Part shown: positions 1 through 12,161 of the stretch, piece by piece
Layout: each line of letters starts with the position of its first letter
How positions within the stretch are numbered: position 1 is the stretch's first letter
DNA from: Hyaloperonospora brassicae
Lineage: Eukaryota > Oomycota > Peronosporomycetes > Peronosporales > Peronosporaceae
DNA length: 64,000 nt
Assembly: GCA_947650285.1 (NCBI GenBank)
Contig: CANTFL010000627.1
Coordinates: forward strand, 1-64,000
Direction of reading: 5' to 3'
Made by a program: the position numbers and the translations under genes
The notes under the pieces: model-generated
The model's input: only the letters and a program-made list of their open reading frames with translations
Told to the model about the DNA's origin: nothing
The model's database searches: none

Positions 1-1173
1 ACTTTGTTGGTATAATTAGAAAAATCTGCCACCCTTCCATCATATGAGGTGTCTAATATTATATACTTAATGCTACTTTCGTGGAGAATACGACATTGCT
101 ATCCCGGGATCAAGTGGCGGAAGCAGTCTAGCAAGCTTATCTCAGTGAATTGGGATAAAAATTATCGCACGTGTAATCGTTTTATAGCGTTTAACAATAA
201 GCAGTCTTTAGCACGCCTTAGTATGCTCTTTGTAGATGTCAACTTTTCCACTCCCAATGATGATGTATCACTACATTATTGACATTTTCAATTTGTTGGG
301 TAAAACGTGATCTGTTGTTTGTTGTATCACTTTGTTATGTACTTCCTTCCTTTTTCAAAATCCTCACACATGATGCTATTATCAGCATCATATCTGCTGC
401 CTTGCTCACGCGTCTTGACAGCATGTCACTTTATTTATCATCCCTTTTCGTCTTGTTCAATACAATCAATCGCGATACCACTATCCGCATCGTGCATATG
501 CTTCCCCGTTCTCAAACTTCTTATTCGTGATGCCATGTCTGGCTTTCAATATTGATATATGAAATAGTTATGCTCAATAAATAATAGAGATGATAATTTC
601 TTATAAAATGAACTACGTATCTCGCAGATTATGTTACACGTGATAACCGACCTATAAATGATTGCAATTCAATATGTTTCAGTCAAATTATTGTCTACTC
701 TCTCCATACAATTTTCTCGACACCGGAATGGGACTATGAGGCTCAAAAAGTCAGAAGACAAACGTCAATGTACATTATAAAAGGAAAAGAAGCTAGATCG
801 TGTCCATCTATCCATGCTGTGCTTCTAGATTATCCTCGATCATCATCATCATTCATTTCTAAATGGATCATGGTGAAGTAAAATTACGAAAAATGATCAA
901 TCTAGAGGTATGTTTGCATAATATTGTGTGGGGATGTACCGATATTTTTCATCCACACCCATAATTAGTGTTTGTTTGCATGTAGGATCATCGGTATGAA
1001 TCGTCTGTATCAAATCTCGTATTCACACAGACCATGTATATTAATGATATCCCAGGTGTCCTGTTCGCGCTGATCTGTTTAGTAATTCTATAATATTGTC
1101 ATGTGCATATCATCCGACCCCAATTGCAGCGGGTGAGGTCCAAACAATATTCACCAATTTTACATAATAAACA
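1..1173. other. AT-rich stretch without a recognisable gene
   Basis: Only short frames with no recognisable motif are present (the longest are about 80 codons near 279-555). I see no cysteine framework, retroelement motif or tandem repeat. It is probably intergenic or deeply decayed repeat DNA. Confidence 0.5.
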
Positions 1174-1178
1174 TCATC

Positions 1179-1574
1179 TGTAACGGGGCAGCCCGCTACA
1201 TGGAAATTGTCATTTAGAAGAGATAAGTGACAATAAAGAATATGAAGTTGAATATTCTTTTAACAATATCACCAATAGTGGTGATATTGACGGGTCGACC
1301 AAAGAGTCTGTTCATTGGTTGATATCTTGATGATATCAACCCACTAATCGCCGCAAGACGCGCGCAATGAGTGGTGACGAGACGTCACCATACACTCAGT
1401 TATATTAGTATAAAAAAGTTTAGTCAAACAGAGAGACAGTAGTTAAAGACTTAAATATATTAATACAACAGTTCTACTTTTACCCTACCTACGCTTCCTC
1501 GCTTACCTCGTGTACGTCTGTCGGGGTCACCAAAACCCTTGCGTTAAGTTCACGCAAGGGTGTGCCCCGTTACA
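1179..1574 (+). repeat. Solo LTR (TGTAACGGGG family) with perfect 5-bp TSD
   Basis: The 396-bp unit begins TGTAACGGGGCA and ends TGCCCCGTTACA-like (GCCCCGTTACA), so its ends are inverted copies with the canonical TG...CA. It is flanked by the identical pentamer TCATC at 1174-1178 and 1575-1579, as expected for an LTR element whose internal part was lost by LTR-LTR recombination. A core with GCGCGCAATG (around 1360) is shared with the LTRs at 7204, 10.1 kb, 14333, 19887 and 54401. A stem-loop (CCCTTGCGT at 1536-1544, ACGCAAGGG at 1552-1560) lies close to the 3' end. Confidence 0.85.
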
Positions 1575-1579
1575 TCATC

Positions 1580-4500
1580 TACTACCTTAATCGTACATTT
1601 ACGTTTCTCCGCGTATGCCAAAGCATGAAAATCTCTGACTTAAAAAACCGTACAAAATTTTCCTCATAAAATTCGCCATATTCTCTATGACTCAATTGGT
1701 ATCGCTCTACAGGATTTATGTAAGAATTCGTTATTCGAACCTTCACATGCTATATTCGCTGACTTTCGTACCATTTCTCTATATCCTATGTGAATATTAT
1801 GCATACGGGTTATTTAATATAAGTTTAAATGTACATCGAAGCCTTTTTTCTGCAAATCTTGTTCGAACAGCACACTGTGATTGACTACACACATATTCAA
1901 GCGCTCTACCTGCTTGACGATGTTATCGAAGGGAGGGGGTTACAGAAGTTCGTTGATCTCGTTTTAAGAAGCAAAACATTGTTTACCGCCGGTACGCATG
2001 TATGATGACCAGGATGAACTTGTATGACAATTTTTCTGCGTATGTATATAAAATTATGTCCGATTATATCAACTTATTATTTGCATAAGTTTAAAAAATT
2101 TTTGTTGTGCATGCTGCAGAAAAAGTCGGTGGTATGGCATGTATTACAATTATACCATTATGTAGCATATGGATCGTTACAGGAACGATTTATTGGTCCG
2201 CCGTCATCTACCTATCTTCAACTACCAGTCACAAACGTAACTGATAAGATTTTGCCGCACATTTAATGTCATCATTCCCTCAGAGAGTACAAGGTAGCTA
2301 TCAAAGTGTCATTATTGGTATGTTCGATAGATTGTGAGTCCAGCACGATCGGTCAAGTTTCTGTGAATTCGATACTACATGCCCCATGCGAGTTTTCTGA
2401 CCACGACAACCCCACGACCATGTCTTCTCAGTGTTATTTGAATTATATTCGACTATAGATCATGCATAGACGATTTAACTTAATTCCTCTCCTAAGTCGA
2501 CGGTGTATGATTTACTCTTTTATCATCTTGTATTAATTCGAATAGGCTATGCTGTTCATAGCCATTTGCTCATTAATAATTAAGGTAGAATTGTACTCTT
2601 ACCGGCTGCTTCCGATTAAAGGCAACGAAAACGCCTATCATGTGTATTAATGGGCGCAATTTTCCGAAAATGATGTACTGGTGATAATGTATATGTACTC
2701 TTGCTGTCAGCATTTACATTCTATTTAGTATTGAATTATTACTATTGATATAGAAAAGTCTCTTTTCGATCAGCTCTCACGCCTCTATTTTTATCAATAA
2801 AAGACCATTATTTATCCCGTCTGTAGAACAATCTTGTCGTCGTGGAATTCCTATTTTATCAAGGTAACGTACTAAACAGATGTGGTAGTTTTGTCGGTGC
2901 ACGTGTTGCATGCAATATTTGATATTAACAAAGTCATTTCTGTTGTATATGTTCTTTCGTCGATCACTCCAAACATCCCAAAAGTCACTTTTCGAGTGCT
3001 CAGAGAAATTATGCAAAAAACGCAATTGTATTCATTTGCTCTGTACAATCTATGATTAGATGATACAGTAGTACGGCTACTATTTGAACATTTAACGCCA
3101 TTGCAACCATTTCTGCCGATTATCCTGCGGCCACTACGTCCGCTTCCATTACTACCTCTGACCGCCTCCACGTATGAAAAATGCTGGCTCATGTCCTCAC
3201 AGCTCAATCATAATTTTTCTACATAGGAGTATTATAAGTACCCGGCTTGATTTGTACTACCGTCACTGTCTGACATCCTCCTCCATTTGGAAAACTGACG
3301 GACATGTATCGAATAATGCATAACATAGTTGCAAAAGTATTACACATCATTAGTAGTCAGACTCGCGAGATAATCATCAACGTCGAACCTGGTCCGATAT
3401 ATTAGAGCCTTCATCTCGCCCGTAATTTGGTGTGAACGGAATTTGCGTTCGGGTTACCGGTCGATCCATAAGAGAACACCAAAACATAAGTGACCTTGCA
3501 CCAATTTGGTAAGATGGTGCATCTTGTTCTTGTCCCCGATTCCATCACTACAAAATAATTGGAAGCTCTTTCGTCGATTTGACATTTGGCATCATGACAC
3601 TCGTCTGTCGAGATTGTATCGATCGCAATCTCCGCTTTACCGCCGCATTATGGTCGCGGCTGTTCTACATTCCCGGCAACCTTCTCGAGAGGTTTTGATC
3701 CTTACTTTATAGAGAGACGTCTAGACGGAGCGAATCGCTCGCTTGTTGAGAGATGTGCTACGAAGATACGCTACGTTCGATGAGTCGTGGAGTGATTAAA
3801 TGGCCAGGAAGGAATTTGCGCTGAGCAACGCAGTTCACGCGTCGACGGGCTTGACGCTTTTTTTTAATGAAAAAGCGTCGCTCCTACGCATTTTTAAATC
3901 CATGGTATGGCTGGTTATTATCATCTGGCTGTAAAGGACCAGTAGTCGACTTCATTTCCGACAATACTTTAAGTGTTGAATGCAAACTCATTGAATATAG
4001 CACACAATCGCACTTATTTTCGGCGCGAGACATTATTGCAATCGCGTGTCACACAGCACGACGGATTGAATGCTTAGCTTCCGAGAAACGTGCTATACAC
4101 TTGTGTCCATCACCCGGGGCAGATAATAATTTACATTTGCTACTGCAGTACCGCAGCTGAGTGAGCGGCTAATCAAGTGTAAATCGATTATATCTGCTAT
4201 TTAACAATCTTCAATATTTTACGCACTTTGTGTGGGACGCAATAGCATCGACTCTTGACAAACTTAAGGCTTCCACTGATCATAGTGGACGCAAAAAACA
4301 TATGAAGCTCAGCTTGGCGATACAGTCCTCCTACCAACAACGAAGATCAACGAAACAATCATACAAATTTCGGCTCAAGACAATCGGCTACACGATGTGC
4401 TAATATTTTTTTATCACCAAAGTCCTATGTGGTGCGAACATGTTAAGCACACCTACCTCAAAAGGAAAAACTCTACGTTCAAACGGTCAGCTCAACCGCT

Positions 4501-7198
4501 TTTCCTGGTGGTCGTTTGGTCTACGACTTCGTCACCGCGGGCGCATAACTCGACCCCAGTAACGTGGTGCTCTAAAAAAACAGGTGTGGCGCAGCCTACG
4601 CAGCATCGCGATGCTCTGAAGAAGAGCAGCGGTTACTTATTTTAAAAAGCTCCTGACGGTGCGAAATACTAGCAACTACGGGTGATACATCCTAGACGAG
4701 ACTAACATCTGTTCCGACCGGATCGTGTGATTGGACATAAACTATAGCCGGCAAATGGCACACGTTGCTTTTACGCACGAAGCTGCGTCGCGACCAAATG
4801 ACCCTAGATCGGCACCCTTAGCGCTGAATTTGATTCAAAGTGAAATGTGCCAGAGCGATGACTCTTTGCCACTGATTGACAGTGATTGAAGACAACTCTA
4901 AATTGTAGAGCGTTTTTAGAGTTCACCGTGCCGCGCCATCGAGAGCGAGTGGTGCAAGCACATTTCGTTCGCGTGGCGTCTCGTCAACACGGTATTAACG
5001 CTTTGGTGAATCGGACACCCTCTAATAAATGATTATTGGAGCCTCTCGCGACACTACTCGCTATCATTCTTGACTTGGTCGTCCTATACTAATCAATAAA
5101 AGCATAAATACGCAAGTCGCGACATGCGCGGTAGTTGTAGAATCTAAAATCCGTGCCCAGAACCTCTATTATGTTGGTCAAAGACTGCGCTTGCTTTTTT
5201 TCCTCACCCAATTATGTACACAACTCTACACGTCAATTTTGCGCTCGAAGCGTTGAATACACCAAAAAATCTCATCAGACAAATAATACTGGTCGATCAT
5301 GGAGGATTATGAAGCGCGATATGGCCGCGCTACGTCGTTGCTTGAACAAGCAACGCCTCCTTCGAGTCAATGTAAAAAGAATGAAGATCAGTAAGCGCTC
5401 CACGACAATTCGCACATCTTTTCGAGGGACTTCTCGGGCCCATAACAGCGTCGTCGGTTTCACCTAGGTAAACGAAAATGAGAAATCGCATGTAGTGGTT
5501 AATTGACGCCTGAAAGAATTCTACGACAAGTGAAAGAATTATCACTTGTAGTTGAATTGTTCCATGCGTCAGTAAACCACTTGAGCGCTTTCGCATTTTG
5601 TTGTACAACGCGCGTAGTAGTGATTGTATTACCACGCGTGCGTATTTACGACGCCACATTTCGCGAATGATGTCGTTGGTACACAAGTACTTACAGCCGC
5701 TTCAGTCGTACAGATCCTAAACGAGGAAGATTTTCGCTCAGGAACGCGGAAGGCTTAGACGTGTTATAGACGCTGGTATATCGAACTGTGGTGACGGTGT
5801 TCCTACGCTATAGACTGGCGCATAATTACCTTCGTGTGCAAGCGAGTTACAAGCAGTGTCGTCGCTGGTTGCCATCTTCTTAGTAATCGTCGCACTGGAG
5901 CGACGAAGCCGATAGCTATTAGCCTGGTTTTTTCATTGTTTACGTGGCACAAAATTGTGAGCGCTACTTTGTGTAAGATAGTGTAAGAGGGTAACACCAT
6001 TACTATTCCAGCTAGGGTAATACAGCAGGCCCTCAGATAATATGTCATGGGCAAGTTAATAACGTACGTACGTAAGTATACCCTGTGAATATAACAACAG
6101 TTAGAGCGTATTGTATTTCTATTCGCTAATTTTTGGACCCTGGAAACATTATCAGCTGATTAGGTATAGTATTTATGTGAGTATCTCCTAGGTATTTTAA
6201 AAGACTCGCTTGTAGTCTAAAATCAGAGATCATATGAATTTTAAGCACGCTGTAGTAAACGCGGGCTCTCTACGCTTTCGCGTAAAACCTATAGTGTGTG
6301 TGCAAACGATATGGAATCTAAAATGATTATAAAATAAATTACAAAAGGTTATAAATTAATTTTATGACAAACATACGGCAGAAAACGCGCCGTCTGTTTT
6401 TGTTTGCGTCAGCCGAAACCATCGATGCGGAATTTACAATCGTATGAGAGAGACTACTTGACATGCAGTTTAAATTGGCGAGATTTGATGTCTATGTTCT
6501 TGTAATTAGACCTTTCGCTGTTTATACGGACCATGCGGAATTAAGAAGGGATGCTAGCAGTTTACACTTATCGCAATAAATGGCAAGTGGTTGTCGCTTT
6601 TCGCGGAGTATATCTTCTCTGTGGAGCATAAATTAGATCGGATAAGTGTCGTCGCTGATGCAATGTCTAGTCGGCGGATTTGGGGCTGGCTGCACAGCTT
6701 TACAGTAAAATTAAAATAGCCAACGCTGCAAGGCAAATTAGCAGAGTCCCGGCGTCGAATCTGCTCGACGAAGTTTATATAAGCGCATGTACGCGAAAAA
6801 TGACATGAGATTATAATTGATTACCTCTTGACTTCACCCTAGAAATGTTAGAAACTCTTCTAGAGATGGATCGGCCCTCTTCAAATTATTATACGGCTAA
6901 AAGTGTTCCATTGTCGTATACAGTGATCGCCAGAAACACACGTGTTATCGTTCTACCTTATAACATGATTTACCGGAGGATGATATATGCGTGTCATAAT
7001 TCGTCAATGTACAGACAATGGGGACCCGTGAAAAATTGTATTATACGGTCAGCCACGACCTTAAATGATCACGAAAGTATCAATTATGCGCAAAAACATC
7101 CACGCTTACAAGATTTGCAAGATATGTGTCATCATTGATTACAGGAACGCATCAAAAATGTGGTTATATAAAAGCACAGTGCTCTGTCGCATGATACC
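1580..7198. other. 5.6 kb AT-rich stretch, no confident gene
   Basis: Several frames of 60-110 codons exist, for example 2777-3025 (minus), 2872-3207 (minus), 3867-4160 (plus), 5153-5467 (plus) and 6845-7138 (plus). None shows a signal peptide with a known effector motif, a zinc finger or a retroelement motif. The 2777-3025 frame is hydrophilic and protein-like (residues such as FWDVWSDRRK), so it could be an exon or relic. A perfect 10-bp inverted repeat (GACGCTTTTT / AAAAAGCGTC) lies at 3853-3879. Nothing else stands out. Confidence 0.4.
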
Positions 7199-7203
7199 AA
7201 TTG

Positions 7204-7670
7204 TGTAACGGCGTGAGCCTGTTACATTAAATTTGATACGAATATATTATTTTTTTTGAAAATTACTTATTTAGATAATATTCAATTAACATCACTCGAG
7301 AAGATGTGATGTTGACAGAATATTACCCCCGAGGGTAATATTCTTTGGTGATCCAATTATAGGTTGATGTAGACGCTACATGAACCAAATCAACCACCAA
7401 TTGCTGCTGGACGCGCGCAATGGGTGGTGAGCAAGAACCCACATAGGATATCGTAGTTTAATGATAATCAAATTACGACAAAGATGTTTGATTAAAGAAA
7501 CTTGACTTTATTAATACAGTTCTACTTTTTCCCTGAAACAGAGGCTCCGGGTACTGGATACTCCCTCGCTCTCTCTCACGCCACGTGTACGGGACGTCGG
7601 GAGTACGCAGCCTTGTGTACCATCAGCACAAGGTCTTACCATACATATGTTAAGAGCGTGCTCTGTTACA
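7204..7670 (+). repeat. Solo LTR (same family) with perfect 5-bp TSD
   Basis: This 467-bp unit begins TGTAACGGCG and ends CTCTGTTACA. The pentamer AATTG precedes it (7199-7203) and follows it (7671-7675), which marks both ends exactly. It shares the core GCGCGCAATGGGTGGTGA with the other members. A 3'-proximal stem-loop (CCTTGTGT at 7611-7618, GCACAAGG at 7626-7633) matches the position of the stem in the 1179 copy. An internal inverted repeat (AATATTACCCCCGAGGGTAATATT) lies near 7320. Confidence 0.88.
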
Positions 7671-7675
7671 AATTG

Positions 7676-8946
7676 CATCCCTGCAATCATATGTGTCATA
7701 CAGAGCGACTTCTACTGCTCTCGACTTAAGAGAGCTTATAGATTCTATATACTTGACCTGCTGTCGTCTCGGTGTACGATAGGATCCCGAGTAAACGTGT
7801 TTCTGTCGTTGGGTCATGTCTATCCATTCTACCACAGATACCTAGTGCTCTACCATAATTTAATACAGGCGGAACTGACGAATCTTGTCGACAACGTCTG
7901 CAAGATATAGCATGAACATCGTATGTGCTTGTTCACTCACCTACTCGCCCGTTATACAATCGCGAGATGTAGTGCGCGCTGGACGTAAGAGTGTACATAT
8001 CATTTAATCTGCCGGAGTAAAGGAGCTCTGATCGCCCTGGACTCATTCTCCGGCGGCTAAATTCGCCGGTCTGACCCGAGTCTTGGAATTTAGTAACGTT
8101 TCAAGCGCACATGAGCCGAGAAACTTAAGCGACATTGTCAAAATTCGGGCACGTTTTTCCGTGGAGATGGGTCGAATGAAAGCTGAATAATCTCGTCGAT
8201 AATACGGCTATCCGGGACGATATCGAATTGGAAAGCATTCCTTGACTCTCCATTTTTAGTTCATACCTATCTTTATCGAGACGGTCTCGTCTTACGCCAC
8301 ATATTATCAAACTGGAAAGCATTCCTTGACTCTCTGATTTTTTGTCATAACTATCGTTACTCTTTTAGACTGACTGACGTGCATCGATCTGGTAACAGCA
8401 GCCTTAGTCTTCTGTGCGTTTATAGTTCGAACAAACATGCACCCTGTATCTCCACAGCACTGCAAGTTGAGGATTTTGCTGAAACATTGGAATTAACTTT
8501 CCGCACGCGCCAAGTTATTGTTGTCCGACTTAGCAATTGCAGCGTGTTGCTCGTCTTCTTTTACAACGAACAGCATGGCGCTTACGATGCGCCCGACAAT
8601 GGTCGAACTTAAATGTCTTTACAGCCGCTCATTCGTTGTCAACTAAATTGGCGCCGCCTTCACACGTGGCGCGAAATCTATCCTCGTCCACGTCCAACAA
8701 GTTCATGGTAAGTGAAACGTCCATTGTTGTTGGACGGATTACGAAGTGCTACCAGTAGAATGGGGCAGCCCCCCTACATTAACAAAGTACAAGCTATGTA
8801 TCGACACTGATAACGGTACATATAGGTTCCTAAAATTGTCAAGAACACTTTGTGGGCAGGCAAAAACTGATCTTACAGACGCGATCCTATACAAGAAGAA
8901 CCAAGAACGATTATAATATATATCCATATATCTATATATTTATAAA
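7676..8946. other. Gene-less stretch with a short direct repeat
   Basis: No recognisable coding sequence. The string GGAAAGCATTCCTTGACTCT occurs twice about 85 bp apart (near 8230 and 8313). A small hairpin-like pair GCCGGAG / CTCCGGC lies near 8010-8060. At about 8760 a segment (TGGGGCAGCCCCCCTACA) resembles the start of the 1179 LTR and may be a further LTR fragment. Confidence 0.4.
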
Positions 8947-10035
8947 GGCCACGACTAGGGGCACACCCCACTTTTGCTACGGGCACACCCGCCCACCTAA
9001 AATGATGAAAGGACTACACATTTTATAGTGCAATATAATATATGTAAAACACGTAGTCACTTACTACTGCTTCCTATCTCCCGACCTTATGCGGCAGATC
9101 CACTCTTGCGCGAGATTCTATCAATCCATCGTGGCCAGGGCGGTATTTAAACGAGCAATGGATGCTGGAATGTCGACTGTCTCGAACACGGTACCACTCC
9201 GATATTACGATGCCGAGTGACCTGACCATCGGCACTGGCAACGACTCGTTTTTTTCGACGCTTTTACCGAGACAGGCACGGGCAACACACATACGGTTTG
9301 TAGTATGTGTAGACTTTGAGGCTACGGCCTGTGACGAGGTCGTACTGGTACATACCGTTAAATGTCCCACCTCGGTCAAATCATTTCGGGTAAGAAGATG
9401 CAAAAAACAATTACGCACGAAGTATTTCATCAACATGCTGGAATTCCGTCGCTTCATTCCACCGTCACTGAGGTTATGACTGTTCTATAGATCTCGCCAC
9501 GATCGCACTTGCAGTAGACCAGTTGCAGACCCCGCTTCGTTTTCTTTAATCTGGCGACGATGATGGCCTACCCTTGATAGCCGCAAAACCGTTTGAAGTT
9601 GTTGTCCATTTCGTTCCTGGCAAAAAAGATGGTACCATTGAGAGCAGCAGGTGGGGTTTGAAGCTATTCCAGCGACGGTTGTCCCTCTCTCGGGCTTTCG
9701 TACGCCATTTCGCAAGTTCAGCTGGTGTGTGTGTTATTATCCTGTGTTTTCAGTCGTATTGTATGAGTATGAGTATGAGGGGGCATAGACGCAATCGCGC
9801 GGCCAAGACAGGTGAAAACGACATGTTCTTCTTCTTTTGCAGTAGATGAAATTCACGTCCTCTACCTTGCCAGATTTCTAGGCCACTATCAGCAATTCGG
9901 TACAGTGCTTCTACATACAATTGTTCTGTGCCGTACACGCACGTCATTCTACCCTATAAAATGTGAAGTCTTTTTTATCATTTTAGGCGGGCGGGTAGCT
10001 CGTAGCGAAAATGGGACGTGCCCCTAGTCGTGGCC
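8947..10035. mobile_element. DNA transposon-like element with ~80-bp terminal inverted repeats
   Basis: The 1089-bp unit starts GGCCACGACTAGGGGCAC and its right end reads the same on the opposite strand. Similarity between the ends continues inward for about 80 bp (8947-9028 against 9954-10035), including shared CCCGCC..CCTAAAATGAT and CACATTTTATAG blocks. The flanking nonamers ATTTATAAA (left) and ATTTATTTA (right) agree at 7 of 9 positions, which would fit a decayed 9-bp target duplication as made by Mutator-like elements. Internal frames (9074-9457 minus, 9162-9479 plus) show no transposase motif I recognise, so it is probably non-autonomous. The family assignment is inference. Confidence 0.75.
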
Positions 10036-10059
10036 ATTTATTTATAATTGTTGAAGTTT

Positions 10060-10210
10060 TCCTAATTATATCTAATTTTTTTCGTTAACATACAAAACCG
10101 AATTTTAAGCAGCTACTCGCTCATCTACCCATTGCGCGCATCTAGCAGCGATTCGTGGTTCAGATACAATGGCCGTTTATCGACTCATGAGTGGGGTGGT
10201 GCTGAAGAGT
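10060..10210 (-). repeat. LTR fragment (TGTAACGG family)
   Basis: A segment around 10118-10155 (ACCCATTGCGCGCATC followed by AGCAGCGATTCGTGGTT) closely matches the conserved core of the LTRs at 14333 and, in reverse, 7204. No convincing TG/CA ends or target duplications remain, so limits are approximate. Confidence 0.6.
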
Positions 10211-11548
10211 CTATCCTTTGTAACGGTCCAGCAGTTTTTAGAGAGAGATGATTCATGCCTATCTATTACACATGATGATTATGCGCTACAAGTCTGAAAT
10301 CTTCGAAGCCGAACATACAGCGCCGGTCGCGGCGGTGTTCCATGGCACCCCTCTAGTGGTAGCGAAACCCCGCTAGCCTCAAGAGTAAAAAGTTCAAGGG
10401 AGGCATGTAATCTAGCCCCTTGAAGCACTGTCGCCGCCCCTCTATGTTCACGCATAGCCAAGGCCGTAATCCAGCAATTTTTATTCAACCAGGTAGGTAG
10501 TATGGAATCTTATCTGTTACGAGAATATTCGAATTGGCCCTTCTGGTGTCAATGACGTGGAACGGGCTCACCCCATTACACTGGCGACCTGGGTACGAAG
10601 TTTGTGTCACTTTGCGACGAAAAGCTACATAGCACGTGCTATGGAGAAGAGGGTCCGTCCGGTGGATTACTAAACTGCAGCTTTTTCAATCGCCCTTGAA
10701 CGTATCGGTAAGCTTAAGGGCCCGGCTCATGTGTTCCACCAAATTGCGTCAGCCTGTACATAGCGGAGATCTGCTGACCGCTCCAGAAAACCAACCATGT
10801 TGAAATACAATCTGCATTTGGTGCGTGCGACACACACACATGTGGACAATACAAATGGCCGCAGGGCGTAAGCTTGCGACAAGGCAGGACAGCTCGGGCC
10901 AGTTTGTTTACCTCGGCTCAGCATCTGCATCGGAGTGACGCTAGCTCTTGGCCCTTTCTTACAACCAATCGCGGGAGGCTGGAGCTGGTAATAATCATGG
11001 CCAGCTGTACGCAATGAACCCTCCCCCTGTCTGCGCATCGCACCGGCTGTGCACATGTGATAGTGAGAGAGAGATAGGAACAGAGAGTCTATTACACGGT
11101 TTTAATGTGAACAAGACCTCTGGAATGTCCTAAGCCAGATTAGCAACGCCGGTGTCGAATTGCCCGGTGGCTGTACGTGACTCACCACATGATGTGATGT
11201 TCTAGAAGGCGCGCACATGTGATAGTGATTCCTTAGGTCGTAGCGACGTCCTATCCTGTCGTTGGATCTTGACGCCATGCGCAGCGGTCAATCATTGAGT
11301 TATTATTGAACTTGTCACGCTGTCGAGGGTGACGGCTGGATGCACAGAAGCTACGCTCGAGTGAACGCTCGGCATATGGTCGCAAAGGAAGCCGATTACG
11401 ATCAACTGATTTTTTTCGGTCTGCGCGAGTCTGGCTCTCGCTTGAGCGCCGCTCTCGTCCCCGTAACGTATGGACAGAAGTGTCCCAATTGACAATACAA
11501 GTTCTGCTCATTGCAGCGCAATGTATTCTGAAACACGGCCCTATCAAT
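10211..11548. other. Upstream region of the cysteine-rich gene; no gene seen
   Basis: Frames such as 10279-10488 (minus) and 10727-11056 (minus) have no recognisable domain. The sequence becomes visibly GC-richer toward the cysteine-rich gene at 11616. Any upstream control elements of that gene would lie here. Confidence 0.4.
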
Positions 11549-11565
11549 CGTCACTCTTCAATTTG
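11549..11565 (+). promoter_or_regulatory. Oomycete initiator-like motif
   Basis: TCACTCTTCAATTT at 11551-11564 fits the oomycete initiator consensus (TCAYTYYNCAWTTT), known from Phytophthora promoters to mark transcription starts. It lies 51 nt before the ATG at 11616, a typical distance, and supports that ATG as the start. Confidence 0.65.
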
Positions 11566-11615
11566 CCTCTTACACTTCAAAGCGCGCGACCTCAACCACC
11601 AACTCTTGATCAACG

Positions 11616-12161
11616 ATGCATGTCAAGTCCTTCCTGGTCTTTTGCGCGGCTGCTGTCGCCTTCACGTCCGCCGCCAACCCACCTGTCCAGCAGGAGGACT
11701 TGAACACGCCCGTCCCGGAGAGCTACCGCTGCAGCTTGGCCGGTGGATGCGGCGGCAAAGGCCCCAAGGACGAAGCTGCCTCTGCGACGTGCTACAAGAA
11801 GGATCCTCGGATCACCCAATACATTCAGTGCTGCAGGGAGCAGTGCCCGGAGAAGTCGATCAAGCCGGAGTATACTTGCCGCGCGGCTGGAACGGAATGC
11901 AACAACCGCGACGAATCCGTATCGGTGTTTTGTCGCGCATCGTCTACGAACTGGGCCGATTTGAGCGTGTGCTGCGAAAGCCAGTGTGCAGGCTCCGAAG
12001 TTCCAGCGTCCTACGTGTGCCCAAATGTTGGCTACACGTGTAAGGGTTCCGACGATGTCGCGGCGTTGGCGTGCCACTCGCGTCATAAATCCGTTAAAGG
12101 ATTCACGGAGTGCTGCTCTCAGACGTGCTCGCCTATTCCTTCTTTCGTCCGTGGTCACTAA
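11616..12161 (+). CDS. Secreted small cysteine-rich protein with three PcF/SCR-like domains
   Basis: A 181-residue protein. Residues 1-19 form a typical signal peptide (hydrophobic core, cleavage expected after TSA). The mature part has three repeats of about 38-40 residues with the same order of cysteines: C39-x5-C45-x13-C59-x12-CC72/73-x3-C77; C88-x6-C95-x10-C106-x12-CC119/120-x3-C124; C135-x6-C142-x10-C153-x12-CC166/167-x3-C171. That gives 18 cysteines and probably nine disulfides. The short secreted six-cysteine framework resembles the Phytophthora PcF/SCR family, apoplastic proteins of which some cause plant necrosis; the family call is by recognition, not by search. An initiator-like motif lies 51 nt upstream. 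The locus sits in a GC-richer island. About 1 kb of 3' flank is shared with the paired genes at 31271 and 35039. Whether this copy is active on plants cannot be told. Confidence 0.85.
   Translation: MHVKSFLVFCAAAVAFTSAANPPVQQEDLNTPVPESYRCSLAGGCGGKGPKDEAASATCYKKDPRITQYIQCCREQCPEKSIKPEYTCRAAGTECNNRDESVSVFCRASSTNWADLSVCCESQCAGSEVPASYVCPNVGYTCKGSDDVAALACHSRHKSVKGFTECCSQTCSPIPSFVRGH

Noticed and set aside
9574..9849. PiggyBac-like transposase piece in the terminal-inverted-repeat element
   Set aside because: A single SRWGLKLF-like string is not enough, and the flanks are not TTAA.
11480..12043. 187-codon frame overlapping the cysteine-rich gene, and the 198-codon frame on the other strand (11610-12206)
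   Set aside because: Both are shadows of the 181-residue cysteine-rich gene, which has the signal peptide, the regular cysteine spacing and the upstream initiator.
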